From positions 148,812-212,811 of the forward strand of contig CAVTBJ010000007.1 of the NCBI GenBank assembly GCA_963732925.1: DNA of 64,000 nt, written 5' to 3'. How positions within the stretch are numbered: position 1 is the stretch's first letter; each line of letters opens with the position of its first letter. Below, in pieces: positions 37,710-47,443 of this stretch. The notes under the pieces were generated by a model. The model was not told the origin of the DNA. It saw only the letters and a program-made list of their open reading frames with translations, and ran no database searches. A program made the translations under genes and the position numbers. The DNA comes from DASZRZ01 sp963732925 (GTDB lineage Bacteria > Acidobacteriota > Terriglobia > Terriglobales > Acidobacteriaceae).

Positions 37710-39101
37710 TTATCCCTGCCCGCCCGCGCGCTGGAAGAAGCGGATAATGCTCTCAATTCCCCGATAGAAATTCGGAATGTGGAATTTCTCGTTGGGCGCG
37801 TGCAGGTTGTCGTCCGGCAGGCCCAGGCCCATCATCACCGTGGGCATGTTCAGCACGCTCTCAAAGTCGGCGACAATCGGAATCGATCCCCCGGAGCGAA
37901 TGAATACCGTGTCCTTCTTGAAGACATCGTGCAACGCCTCGGTGGCCGCCCGAATGTAGGGATTGTCGGTGCCGACCACAATCGCCGGACCCTTGCTGTC
38001 CACTCGAATTTTCAGCTGGATTCCTTTGGGAACCAGCGACTTCACATAGTCCGTGTATTTCTTCAGGATGTCGTCAGCATCCTGGTCCGGGACCAGACGC
38101 ATGGAAACCTTGGCCGAAGCGCGCGCCGGAATCACCGTCTTGGCCCCCGCCGCGGTAAAACCTCCGGGCATGCCGTGGACCTCCAGCGTGGGCCGCGCCC
38201 ATGTGCGATACAGCACCGAGTAGCCGGGCTCGCCAGTCAATTCGCTGGAGCCGACTTCCTTTTTCCGGTACTCCTCCTCGTCGAAGGGCAGGCGCTTCCA
38301 GGCATTCAGTTCGTCCTGGGTGGGTTCGCGTACTGCGTCGTAAAACCCGGGGATCAGCACTCTGCCATGCGCGTCCTTGAGCTTGCTGATGATCTCGCAC
38401 AAGGCAAACAGCGGGTTCGGGGCTGCGCCTCCATAGACTCCGGAGTGCAGGTCCTGGGCTGCCCCTTGCGCCTCCAGTTCCGTGTAAACCAGCCCGCGCA
38501 ACCCGACGCACAATGTCGGGAGGTCGGGCGCGAACAGCTCCGTGTCGCTGACCAGCGCGAAGTCGGCCTTGAGTTTGTCTTTGTGCTGGCGGACATAGGC
38601 CTCAATCGATTCTCCGCCCACCTCTTCTTCGCCCTCGATCAGCACCTTCACGTTGATCGGCATCTTTCCGTTTCCGCTCTTCATCAGCGACTCGAAGGCC
38701 TTGAGCTGCATCCAGAGCTGGCCCTTGTCGTCCACGGCGCCGCGGGCATAAAGGTTCTGGTTGCGCTCGGTAGGCTCGAAGGGCGGCGAGGTCCACTCGT
38801 CCAGCGGCTCGGCCGGCTGCACGTCATAGTGCGCATAGCACAGCGCGGTGGGTTTTCCTACCGCCTGCAGCCATTCTCCATAGACCAGGGGATGCCTCTG
38901 CGTGGGGATAACCTCCACCTTGTCGAAGCCGATCCGCTTCAGGTCATTGGCCACCACCTCGGCAGCGCGGCGCACGTCCTGCTTGCGCTCCGGTTCGGTG
39001 CTGACGCTGGGAATCCGCAGCAGGTCCTTCAATTCGTCGAGGAAGCGCTGCTGATTTTCACGGGCATAGTTCAGGGCAGAATTCGCGGTCGCAGTAGCCA
39101 T
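37710..39101 (-). CDS. M20 family metallopeptidase (dipeptidase-like)
   Basis: 463 residues. Zinc ligands and catalytic residues of the M20 family: H in YAHYDVQP, D in ARGAVDDKGQ, EE in EGEEEVGGES, D in VSDTELF, and the late H in NLHAPNE. A dimerisation domain (VYTELEAQGAAQDLHSGVYGG) is inserted as usual. It probably cleaves dipeptides or deacylates N-acyl amino acids in the cytoplasm; no signal peptide. It begins about 100 bp before the DUF1684 gene's upstream region. Start ATG 39101. Confidence 0.9.
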   Translation of the reverse strand: MATATANSALNYARENQQRFLDELKDLLRIPSVSTEPERKQDVRRAAEVVANDLKRIGFDKVEVIPTQRHPLVYGEWLQAVGKPTALCYAHYDVQPAEPLDEWTSPPFEPTERNQNLYARGAVDDKGQLWMQLKAFESLMKSGNGKMPINVKVLIEGEEEVGGESIEAYVRQHKDKLKADFALVSDTELFAPDLPTLCVGLRGLVYTELEAQGAAQDLHSGVYGGAAPNPLFALCEIISKLKDAHGRVLIPGFYDAVREPTQDELNAWKRLPFDEEEYRKKEVGSSELTGEPGYSVLYRTWARPTLEVHGMPGGFTAAGAKTVIPARASAKVSMRLVPDQDADDILKKYTDYVKSLVPKGIQLKIRVDSKGPAIVVGTDNPYIRAATEALHDVFKKDTVFIRSGGSIPIVADFESVLNMPTVMMGLGLPDDNLHAPNEKFHIPNFYRGIESIIRFFQRAGGQG

Positions 39102-39207
39102 GGAATCCCTCGCTCAGGAAATGCCAACAGAAAAGTATACGTCCCGGAACCAGGCTGGGTCCCTCATATCTCGCCGGTTTGGCAGATGCGGGTTCTGCGC
39201 ACGGACC

Positions 39208-39531
39208 TTAGTACAGCGGCACCTTCGGGTCCACGATGCGCGACCACTGGTCAATTCCGCCGCGCATGGACTGCGAGTTCTCAAATCCCTGCTGCCGCAG
39301 CCAGTTGGCCACACTGGCCGAACGCACCCCGTGATGGCAGATCACCACGATGTGCTCGTCGGGATCGAGTTCCTGGTGCGCCCGCATGGGAATATCGCCC
39401 ATCGGCATGAGCTTCGCGCCCTCGATGCGCGCGGTCTCATACTCCCAGGGCTCACGCACGTCCAGCAGCAGGAACGACTCTCCGCTTGCCAACTTTTGCT
39501 TCACTTCTTCGGGGGTGGTTTCGAACTCCAT
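39208..39531 (-). CDS. Single-domain rhodanese
   Basis: 107 residues. LLLDVREPWEYE opens the domain and the active loop VICHHGVRS carries C65, so it can accept a persulfide. Most like the small GlpE/PspE-type sulfurtransferases, cytoplasmic (no signal peptide). Its partner is unknown. It lies about 100 bp upstream of the M20 gene on the same strand and divergent from the ferritin gene. Confidence 0.88.
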   Translation of the reverse strand: MEFETTPEEVKQKLASGESFLLLDVREPWEYETARIEGAKLMPMGDIPMRAHQELDPDEHIVVICHHGVRSASVANWLRQQGFENSQSMRGGIDQWSRIVDPKVPLY

Positions 39532-39645
39532 ATTTTTACCCCTATCAGCATACCGCCATATATCTCCACAACGGGCATCTGAGCTGGCGGGAACGGTTTC
39601 TAAGGAGTGACGGACCTGTTCCCAGCCTTACGAGAGGAGTTTCCC

Positions 39646-40599
39646 ATGCCATCTTTTGTTGAAAATATCGAAGAAATCCGTGCCCGAGCCCGCCGCAAGA
39701 TTGATGAAGGACCGGTCACCGAAGGCTACCAATTGGACAAAGACCAGGCCATCTCCATCCTGAACGAAGCCCTGGCCACCGAGATCGTGTGCGTGCTGCG
39801 CTATATGCACCATTACTTCATGGCAACCGGCGTACACGGCCGTTCCGTTGCCAACGAATTCAAAGAGCACGCCGATGAAGAGCGCGAGCACGCTGACAAA
39901 ATCGGAGAACGCATTCAGCAGCTCGGAGGCAAGCCGGACCTGAATCCCGGAACCCTGGTGGGCCGCTCGGTGTCGCAATACGTGGAAGGCGAAACCCTGG
40001 CCGACATGATCCGCGAAGACCTGGTGGCCGAGCGCATCGTGATTGATGTCTATCGGGAGATGATCCGCTTCTTCGGCGACGACGACCCGACCTCCCGGGT
40101 GATGATCGAAGAAATCATGGCTCAGGAAGAGGAACACGCCAACGATCTGGCCGACCTCATATACGTTGTAGACCCGCGCAGCGGTGAAACCGAGGGCGTG
40201 GACCGGGGCGCAGTCATGGAAATCGCGGGCAAGGGCAGGTTCCAGACGGACGCTCCCCAGGCCCAGAAGCCTTCGTCAAATCCCGGACGCCGCGAGCCGG
40301 GGAACACCGCGCAGTCTGAGCAGCCGAACCGGGGTCGTACCACCGAACTTCCCCGTCAGGGCTCCCGTGCCGAGGGACGGCCCGCCCGGGCCACCGGACA
40401 GGAAAGACCGGAGACCCGCAGCGCTCGTGGCCGCGAGGTTCCACCGGCGCATGCTCCGGGCTCCAGCGGGCGGCCGACCCGCAAAAGAACTCCCACGATA
40501 GACGCTATTGCGGCTTCGGAAGAGGAACACATGCAAGCGGGCGAAAGCCGCGCCGTTCGCATTACCAATCCCCGTCGCAAGGGAAGAAAGATCGCCTAG
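39646..40599 (+). CDS. Ferritin-like (bacterioferritin-type) protein with a long basic tail
   Basis: 317 residues. Residues 1-165 form a four-helix ferritin-like domain with di-iron ligands in the expected helices: LATEIVCVLRY, DEEREHADKIG, AERIVIDVYREM and AQEEEHANDLAD. About 150 further residues are Arg/Pro/Gly/Gln-rich and disordered, ending in a basic NPRRKGRKIA. Bacterioferritins usually stop near residue 160. The ATG at 39646 has AGGAG 6 nt upstream. The core probably stores or oxidises iron; the tail may bind DNA or RNA. Strong codon bias continues through the tail, so it is not read-through. Confidence 0.82.
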   Translation: MPSFVENIEEIRARARRKIDEGPVTEGYQLDKDQAISILNEALATEIVCVLRYMHHYFMATGVHGRSVANEFKEHADEEREHADKIGERIQQLGGKPDLNPGTLVGRSVSQYVEGETLADMIREDLVAERIVIDVYREMIRFFGDDDPTSRVMIEEIMAQEEEHANDLADLIYVVDPRSGETEGVDRGAVMEIAGKGRFQTDAPQAQKPSSNPGRREPGNTAQSEQPNRGRTTELPRQGSRAEGRPARATGQERPETRSARGREVPPAHAPGSSGRPTRKRTPTIDAIAASEEEHMQAGESRAVRITNPRRKGRKIA

Positions 40600-40623
40600 G
40601 CCGGGGGCGGGATCATTTCAAAA

Positions 40624-40675
40624 CCGGGGCGCAGCCCCTTGCCTGTCCGAAGCCAGCAGACAAGGCGCGCCCCGG
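40624..40675. terminator. Long hairpin downstream of the ferritin gene
   Basis: CCGGGGCGC (40624-40632) pairs perfectly with GCGCCCCGG (40667-40675), and an inner CCTTG pairs with CAAGG (40661-40665). It begins 25 bp after the stop codon. No U-tract follows, so termination or mRNA stabilisation are both possible. Confidence 0.45.
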
Positions 40676-41162
40676 AAGCCCACAGCCAACGCCAGGTTTC
40701 TTGCAAAAGCTTCGTACCTCGCCCGGAGCCAGGCTAGTCCTTTGCATTAGCCGTCCCGGTCATCACCTTCCGGCCATGGTTAAAGAGTCCCTTTAAGGGA
40801 ATTGCCCTTCCACAAGCTATGGTCCTATCGTGGCTTTGTACTTGAATACTTAACTTTATGGCGGCAGGAAAGCTTTTGGTGGGTATCGTCGGGCTCGTAC
40901 TCGTCAGTTCCTTTCTGCTGATTCCTGCCGCACATGGCAGAATTCACCTCCTGCCCCCGGCCAGTGCAGCGCTCCACTTCGGCCCTTTTGGCTCTGCCTT
41001 CGGGTTCGATAGCTATGTTCTCGCGCTGTCGTCTTTCTCCAGTTTCCACATGGCTTTCAACACTCTTCAGCGACTTCCGGGATTGAAGTGTTAGGGCAGA
41101 TTGCCGGATACACGTTTGGTCCCAAGCTGTGACTTCCGTTGATGAGCAGGTAGAGCTGAACC
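40676..41162. other. Intergenic region without a firm gene
   Basis: About 490 bases between the ferritin hairpin and the FemAB-like gene. A 78-codon frame at 40858-41094 begins with a signal-like hydrophobic stretch but has no ribosome site and an atypical Ser/Phe-rich remainder; it is not called. The promoter of the next gene should be here. Confidence 0.35.
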
Positions 41163-42272
41163 ATGGAACTCGTACGGATAGAAAGACCCTCGAACTGGAA
41201 CGAGGAGATCGAAAAGTTCGAAAGCAAAACTCTTTTCCACGAATCCGTGTGGCTTGATTTTGTGCAGGCGACCCGGCCGGATTTGGCTGCTCAGTACTTC
41301 CGGATTGTGGACTCCGGCCACACCACGGGCTACTTCTGCGCGTTTCAGAAGCGCAAAGCCATGTTGCGCATGTACGGCAGCCCCTTTCCCGGAACTGGAA
41401 CTTCGCTGGGTCCGATTATCAACCGGCCTGCGGACTTCCGCAGTCTGGTGAACGCTCTGCTCGATCTGTGCCGGGAAGAGGGGGTGTCGTATCTCGAGAT
41501 CCGCAATCACCTGCTCGAACCTGAGATCATGCAGTCGCTGGGCTTTACGTCGATTACCGGCGCTGCCCAAATCTGTCCCCTGCCCGCGACCCAGGTCGAG
41601 GCCTGGAAAGCGATGTCCAGCAACTGCCGGCAGCGCATACGCCGTTCTGAGAGTTCCCAACTGGTGGCCGAGCTCACCACCGATCCCGGGGCTGTGACGT
41701 GGTTCTATACCCACTATGTCCAGTTGCTGAGGAGCAAGGGACTCACTCCCGCCTATGGCGCTGAAATGCCCGCTCTATTGGCCCGTCATCTCTCCCGTGA
41801 GGATCGGCTGTTTCTGGTTTCGGTCAAGCATCAGGGAGAAGTCATCGCTGTCGGGCTCTACCCCCACGATCAGCGCTGCATGTATTACTGGGACGCTGCC
41901 TATAACCCCCAGTACGTCCACGTCTCGCCCAACGAACTGCTCCACTGGACAGCCATGAAGCTGGCCATTGCGCGTGGAATCCGGACCTTCCACATCGGCG
42001 GCGAGCCCGCTCCCAGCAGGTTTTCGCAAAAATTCGGCGGGACGAGCGTGCCCTTCTACGTCTATCAGAAACAGATGTTTCCCATGATCGAGCAGTGCCG
42101 GCGGGCCTACCAGTTCTGGAGTTCCCGCCGGGAGATGGCGTCCCTGCTCTTTCGCCGGACCTTTGGTCGCGCTGAGGAAGCGCCGGCTGCGATGGCAACA
42201 GGGTTTGCTGACGGCGAGTGCGAGCTCAAGCCAGCTCTCCTTGCGCAAACTGCTCCGGCAACAAAAGGTTAG
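41163..42272 (+). CDS. FemAB/CelD-like GNAT-fold acyltransferase
   Basis: 369 residues. A tandem GNAT-fold enzyme: YGSPFPGTGTSLGPII in the first half, NCRQRIRRSE in the middle, and IAVGLYPHDQRCMYYWDAAY plus NELLHWTAMKLAIARGIRTF in the second, as in FemAB-like proteins of exopolysaccharide and exosortase systems. Such proteins transfer aminoacyl or acyl groups to cell-wall or polysaccharide precursors. No signal peptide. Its stop overlaps the stop of the dapA-family gene on the other strand. Substrate unknown. Confidence 0.78.
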   Translation: MELVRIERPSNWNEEIEKFESKTLFHESVWLDFVQATRPDLAAQYFRIVDSGHTTGYFCAFQKRKAMLRMYGSPFPGTGTSLGPIINRPADFRSLVNALLDLCREEGVSYLEIRNHLLEPEIMQSLGFTSITGAAQICPLPATQVEAWKAMSSNCRQRIRRSESSQLVAELTTDPGAVTWFYTHYVQLLRSKGLTPAYGAEMPALLARHLSREDRLFLVSVKHQGEVIAVGLYPHDQRCMYYWDAAYNPQYVHVSPNELLHWTAMKLAIARGIRTFHIGGEPAPSRFSQKFGGTSVPFYVYQKQMFPMIEQCRRAYQFWSSRREMASLLFRRTFGRAEEAPAAMATGFADGECELKPALLAQTAPATKG

Positions 42273-43328
42273 TTCTTGATGTTCGCCATCAGGCGCTCGG
42301 TTTCCGCTTTCTGGTCGGCTGTGAGCGGCAGCAACGGCAGGCGTACCGGGCCGCCAAAGTAGCCATTGAGGTCCATGGCGTATTTGGTGCCGGCGATGCC
42401 CATGGTGGCGCTTACTTTTTCTGCCGCTTCGGTGATGCGCTCCTGCTTTTCCTTGGCGATGGCGGAAGCGTGTTCCTTGTGGGCGGTGTAAACCTCGAAG
42501 CAGGCCGTGGGCGCGGCACAGGCAAACTGCAGAATCGCGCCCACCGCTCCAGCCTCCAGAGCAGGCAGCAGCTTCTGAGCGGCGCCCACCAACACCTGAA
42601 ACCCAACTTCCTTCTGGCGGGTCTTCAGTCCGCCGATCACTTCCACCGCGGACGAAGAGGGCTTGGCGCCCAACGCACCCACCGGCACCACATCGCCGTT
42701 GCCTCCCGGCGCCGCCTGCTTCAGCATCCGTCCCGTCACGGCCTGCTGCTGCTCGGTGACGGTTGCCAGCGCCTTTACACGGCGCGTCAGTTCGACCAGA
42801 GTCCGGGCTTTTTCAATATTGCCGCTGGATTCCTTGATGCCGATGATGTTGGGATGCTCCGCCAGTTGCGCCACCACTTCGTTCGGCATGTCGTAGCCGG
42901 TGTTCTGCGGGAAATTGTAGATAACGACGGGAAGAGGCGAGCGATCCGCCACCGTGCGATAAAACGCCAGCATGTTCTGCGGGCGGTTCATCTGCGCCTT
43001 GTAGAAATGCGGAGTACGAATCAGGGCGGCGTCATATCCCAGTTCGGCGGCATACTCGGTCAGCCGCAGCGTCTCAATCGCGGACTCAATCCCCGTACCG
43101 GCCACCAGCACCTTGTCCGGCGGAGTCGCCTCGCGGGCTGCCCGCAGCACATCCCGGCGCTCCTGGTCGGAAAGCAAAATGGCTTCCCCAGTGGATCCCA
43201 GCACGCCGATTCCCGCGACCGGACCGCGGCAGAAGCGGTCCACATTGAATTCCAGCTTCTTGAAGTAAATCTCCCCTGTCGGAAGTGAAGGGCGTAGTGA
43301 TGGGAGGGATGATGCCGTGCAAAAGCAT
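42269..43328 (-). CDS. Dihydrodipicolinate synthase family (DapA/aldolase), one frameshift
   Basis: A TIM-barrel lyase: MLLHGIIPPITTPF at the start, GSTGEAILLSDQER, catalytic Tyr in VVIYNFPQNTG and Schiff-base Lys in IGIKESSGN. About 350 residues once a single extra base near 43277 is removed; DapA is usually near 295. The surplus is an insertion of about 50 residues between the catalytic Lys strand and VGAAQKLLPALEAGA. The start ATG is 43328. Reaction could be dihydrodipicolinate synthesis or cleavage of a 2-keto-acid; the insertion makes the latter type likelier. Convergent with the FemAB-like gene. Confidence 0.8.
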
Positions 43329-43424
43329 AGAGTTCTCGTTTTCAGCTAAGTATTCCAGTTAAGCCGGCGACTTTCCAAGCATTCCGCAACAGCCGCATGG
43401 GCCGCGCACACAAAAGCAGACTGT

Positions 43425-46400
43425 TCAGCGCTTGGCGGACGCCGCGGTTCCATCCAGAGCGCTTTCGCGGGCGCTCCGCTTCGCGTGCAACTCCTGCAGC
43501 GCGCGTACGCTGATTTGTCCGCGCTGCAGGGCTGCGATTCCTTCCGCCGCGGCCCGGGCCGCCGCCACGGTCGTAATGGTCTGGATGTGGTGCGTGATCC
43601 CGGCGCGACGAATCGACTTCTCGTCGAACCAGGGCTGCGGGCCGGCGGGGGTGTTGATGGTCAACTGGATGCGGTCGCCCTTGATGAGGTCCACTACGTT
43701 GGGCCGGCCTTCCTTCACCTTGTACACCCGTTCGACGTCCAGGCCTGCTGCTTCCAGCGCGCGCGCCGTGCCGTGCGTGGCAATCAGCTTGAAACCCAGT
43801 TCGACAAACCGGCGGGCTACTTCCATGGCCTGCGGCTTGTCGTGATCGTTGACGCTGATGAACACCGCTCCTCCGGTGGGAAGCTGGCTTCCGGCGGCGA
43901 TCTGCGCCTTGGCAAACGCCTCCCCGAAGGTCTCCGCCACTCCCATCACCTCGCCCGTCGACTTCATCTCCGGGCCCAGTACAGTATCCACGCCCGGGAA
44001 ACTTCGACCAGGGGAAAACGGGGGATTTCACGAAATAGCAGTTCCCGGTTTCCAGGTCGCTGGCATGCAGATGTTTTCCGCAAGAAATTCGCGCAGTTTG
44101 CGGCCGGTCATCAAGCGGGCGGCAATTTTCGCCAAAGGCACTCCCGTTGCCTTGGAAACGTAGGGCACGGTGCGCGAGGCGCGCGGATTCACTTCCAGAA
44201 CATACACGGTGCCATCCCCACGGAAACCGTTCGGCTTGCGTTGAATGGCGTACTGCACATTCATCAGACCCACCACTTTCAGCGCCCGCGCCAATCGGAA
44301 GGTGTAGTCGCGGATCGTGCTCAGCACCGCTGGCGGCAGATCCACCGCTGGCAACACACACGAGGAGTCGCCGGAGTGAACCCCCGCTTCCTCGATGTGC
44401 TGCATGATGCCGCCAATCACAACATCTTCGCCGTCGGAGAGCGCGTCCACGTCCACTTCCACAGCTTCTTCCAGGAAGTGATCAATCGAGCACCGGGCGC
44501 TCCTGCGAGTACTCGACGGCCTCCGTCATGTACTTGACGACCGAGTCGTCGTCGTAGGCGATCACCATGGCGCGCCCGCCCAGCACGTACGACGGACGCA
44601 CCAGCACGGGATAGCCAATGCTGCGCGCGGCTTCCACGGCCTCCTCGATGGAAGCCGCGGTGGCGCCCGGGGGTTGCGGAATATCCAGTTCGCGCAGCAG
44701 CTTGCCAAAACTCTTACGGTCTTCCGCCAGATCGATCGATTCCGGTGAGGTGCCGATAATGCGCACGCCCGCGGCCTTGAGCGGCAGAGCCAGATTCAGC
44801 GGCGTCTGTCCGCCAAACTGCACGATCATTCCGATCTCCGCCCCGGACTGCGCCTCATGCTCATACACTGCCAGCACGTCCTCGCGCGTGAGCGGCTCGA
44901 AGTAGAGCCGGTCGCTGGTGTCGTAATCCGTGGAAACGGTTTCCGGATTACAGTTCACCATGATGGTCTCGTACCCGTCCTCGCGCAGGGCGAAACTGGC
45001 ATGGCAGCAGCAATAGTCAAACTCGATGCCCTGCCCGATGCGGTTCGGCCCGGCTCCCAGAATGATGACTTTCTTCTTGCTGGTGGGAGTCGCCTCGTCC
45101 TCTTCTTCGTAGGTGGAATATAGGTAGGGAGTGTAGCTCTCGAATTCGGCCGCGCAGGTGTCCACGTGCTTGTATACCGGCTTGACGCCATGCTGATGGC
45201 GCAACTGGCGCACCTTCTCCAGCCCGCCGTCATTCGCGATTTTCCAGCTATCCGCCAGGCGGGCATCGGAAAGTCCCGCGCGCTTGCCCGTGCGCAGCAG
45301 CTCGGCGGAAACCGACTCCGGCGTCTCTTTCTCCATCTCCACCGTGATGTCCGTGATTTCCTTGAGCTGGTAAAGGAACCAGGGATCGATGGACGTCATC
45401 TTCGCCACGTCTTTCACCGTGTATCCCTGGCGCAAGCGCGTAGCGAATGTAGGCCAGCCGTTCCGGGATGCGGCGTGACCAGCCGCTGGATCAGGCGCTG
45501 CGGCTCAATCTTCATGGAGCCCGCCTTCTTGCCGGTTTCCAGCGAACGCACCGCCTTCAGCAGGGCTTCCTTGAAGGTGCGGCCTATTGCCATCACCTCG
45601 CCCATGGACTTCATCTGCGGCCCCAGCGACTCATCCGCGCCGGGAAATTTCTCGAACTGCCAGCGCGGAATTTTCACCACCACGTAGTCCAGCGTGGGTT
45701 CGAAGCACGCGGGCGTCTTGCGGGTGATGTCGTTGGGAATCTCGTCCAGCGTGTAGCCCACCGCCAGCTTGGCGGCAATCTTGGCGATGGGGAAGCCGGT
45801 GGCCTTCGAGGCCAGCGCTGAAGACCGCGACACACGCGGGTTCATCTCGATGACCGTCATGCGCCCGGTGCCGGGATGCACGGCAAACTGAATATTCGAG
45901 CCGCCGGTCTCCACCCCGATTTCACGGATGATGCGAATGGCCGCGTCCCGCATCACCTGGTATTCGCGGTCGGTCAGCGTCTGCGCCGGAGCGACCGTGA
46001 TGGAATCTCCGGTATGAACGCCCATGGGATCGAAGTTTTCGATCGAGCAGATGATGATGACATTGTCGGCAACGTCGCGCATCACCTCCAGTTCGAACTC
46101 CTTCCATCCCAGCACCGATTCTTCGATCAGCACCTCATGTACGGGCGAGAGATCGATGCCGCGCGCCAGCAGTTCCACCAGTTCTTCGCGGTTATAAGCA
46201 ATGCCGCCGCCGGTGCCTCCCAAGGTGAAGGAAGGGCGCAGGATCACCGGAAAGCCGATCTTGCCGGCAAACTCCATTCCATCTTTCAGGTTGTTGACCA
46301 GCGCCGAGCGGGGGACATCCAGGCCAATGCGCTGCATGGCATCTTTGAACAGCAGACGGTCTTCGGCCTTCTTGATGGCATCCAGTTGCGCCCCGATCAG

Positions 46401-46781
46401 CCGCACTCCATATTTTTCCAGCACTCCGGAGTCGGCCAGTTCCACGGCCAGGTTGAGTGCGGTCTGGCCGCCCACCGTGGGCAATACCACGAAACTGCCC
46501 TTGCGGCCGCCCCCCATCCCGGAGTCATCCATCTGCGATTCAATACGGATGATCTCTTCCAGATACTCGCGGGTCAGCGGCTCAATGTAAGTGCGGTCGG
46601 CGAACTCGGGGTCGGTCATGATGGTGGCGGGATTGGAGTTGGCCAGCACCACTTCGTAACCCTCGGCCTTCAGCGCCTTGCAGGCCTGCGTGCCGGAGTA
46701 GTCAAACTCGGCCGACTGGCCGATCACAATCGGCCCCGAGCCGATCACGAGAATCTTGGAGATGTCTTTACGTTTTGGCAT
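43425..46781 (-). CDS. carB: Carbamoyl-phosphate synthase large subunit, five frameshifts
   Basis: Both ATP-grasp halves are present: N-terminal VIGSGPIVIGQSAEFDYSG, GGQTALNLAVE and LRPSFTLGGTGGGIAYNREE, then the mirrored ILGAGPNRIGQGIEFDYCC, GGQTPLNLA and VLVRPSYVLGGRAM in the second half, ending in the MGS-like allosteric domain (GFKLIATHGTARALEAAG). The frame is broken near 45466 (+1), 45434 (+1), 44487 (+1), 44071 (-1) and 43994 (+1); family sequence continues across each. About 1,100 residues if repaired, the normal size. It makes carbamoyl phosphate for pyrimidines and arginine with CarA. Start ATG 46781. Cytoplasmic. Confidence 0.9.
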
Positions 46782-46895
46782 TTACGTTGCAACGAACAGC
46801 ATTCATAATGTGGAGCCGCCGCGCCTTGCCGGCCTCCCGTAGACGCAACAGCCGCGTTCCGTCTTACCCTTCCGCATCGTCGTGACTCCGCAAGC

Positions 46896-46922
46896 AGATC
46901 CCTCGATGCGCTCGGGATGACA
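46896..46922. repeat. Dispersed repeat, short copy 2
   Basis: AGATCCCTC, a short variable spacer and CGCTCGGGATGACA match the right arm of the repeat at 6700-6733. It lies inside the presumed carA-dinB-carB operon, in the 151-bp gap before carB. Confidence 0.5.
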
Positions 46923-46932
46923 CGTAGAATCC

Positions 46933-47443
46933 CTACCCTGCCGCCTTCTCCTCCCGCTTCTCGCGGCACCAGAAGATGAAGTCGGTGGCGGCTGGCTCGG
47001 CGCCCATCCTCCGCAGCAGCATGGCCACCTGCCCACGATGGTAGAGGGAGTGCCCATAGAGCTGGGTCAGCACGTCCTCGACCACGCTGCGGAAAGGTTC
47101 GCCCTCCGTGGTCCGGTATTCGATCACCCGCTCAAGATCGGCGTCGCTGAGCTTTGCCAGAAAGCCTGACCACGCGGCATGCACGCTTTCGATCTCGCGT
47201 TTCAGCCTCGGGAAGGCCCAGGTTCCGGGGAAACACTTCGAGCGGTCTCTGCTGAGTTCCGCCTAATCGCCACAGCCACATCTGGCGCGCCGCCGCCACG
47301 TGGGCCATCAGGTCCACACATTTGGCGAAGTCTGCCGTGCCCTGGGCCGAAGCCGCAGCGTCCTCCAGCGAGCGCAGCGTCTTGGCATGCGCGTCCTGCT
47401 CGTAGCGAAACCAGCGACGGTAGTGGTCTGCCAGAGAACTCAC
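46933..47443 (-). CDS. DinB-family protein, one frameshift
   Basis: About 169 residues after removing one extra A near 47200-47202. A four-helix DinB/YfiT-like fold: DHYRRWFRYEQDAHAKTL, VAAARQMWLWRLGG (first His) and GHSLYHRGQVAMLLRR (second and third His) place a metal-binding triad as in the family. Function is uncertain; relatives are thiol-dependent transferases. The start is a GTG whose last two bases overlap the carA stop (GTGA), so translation is coupled to carA. It sits between carA and carB. Confidence 0.8.

Noticed and set aside
40858..41094. 78-codon frame with a signal-like start
   Set aside because: No ribosome site, Ser/Phe-rich remainder, no recognisable family.
43993..45467. 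Programmed frameshifting in carB
   Set aside because: The five sites share no slippery heptamer or downstream structure, and one is -1 while four are +1.
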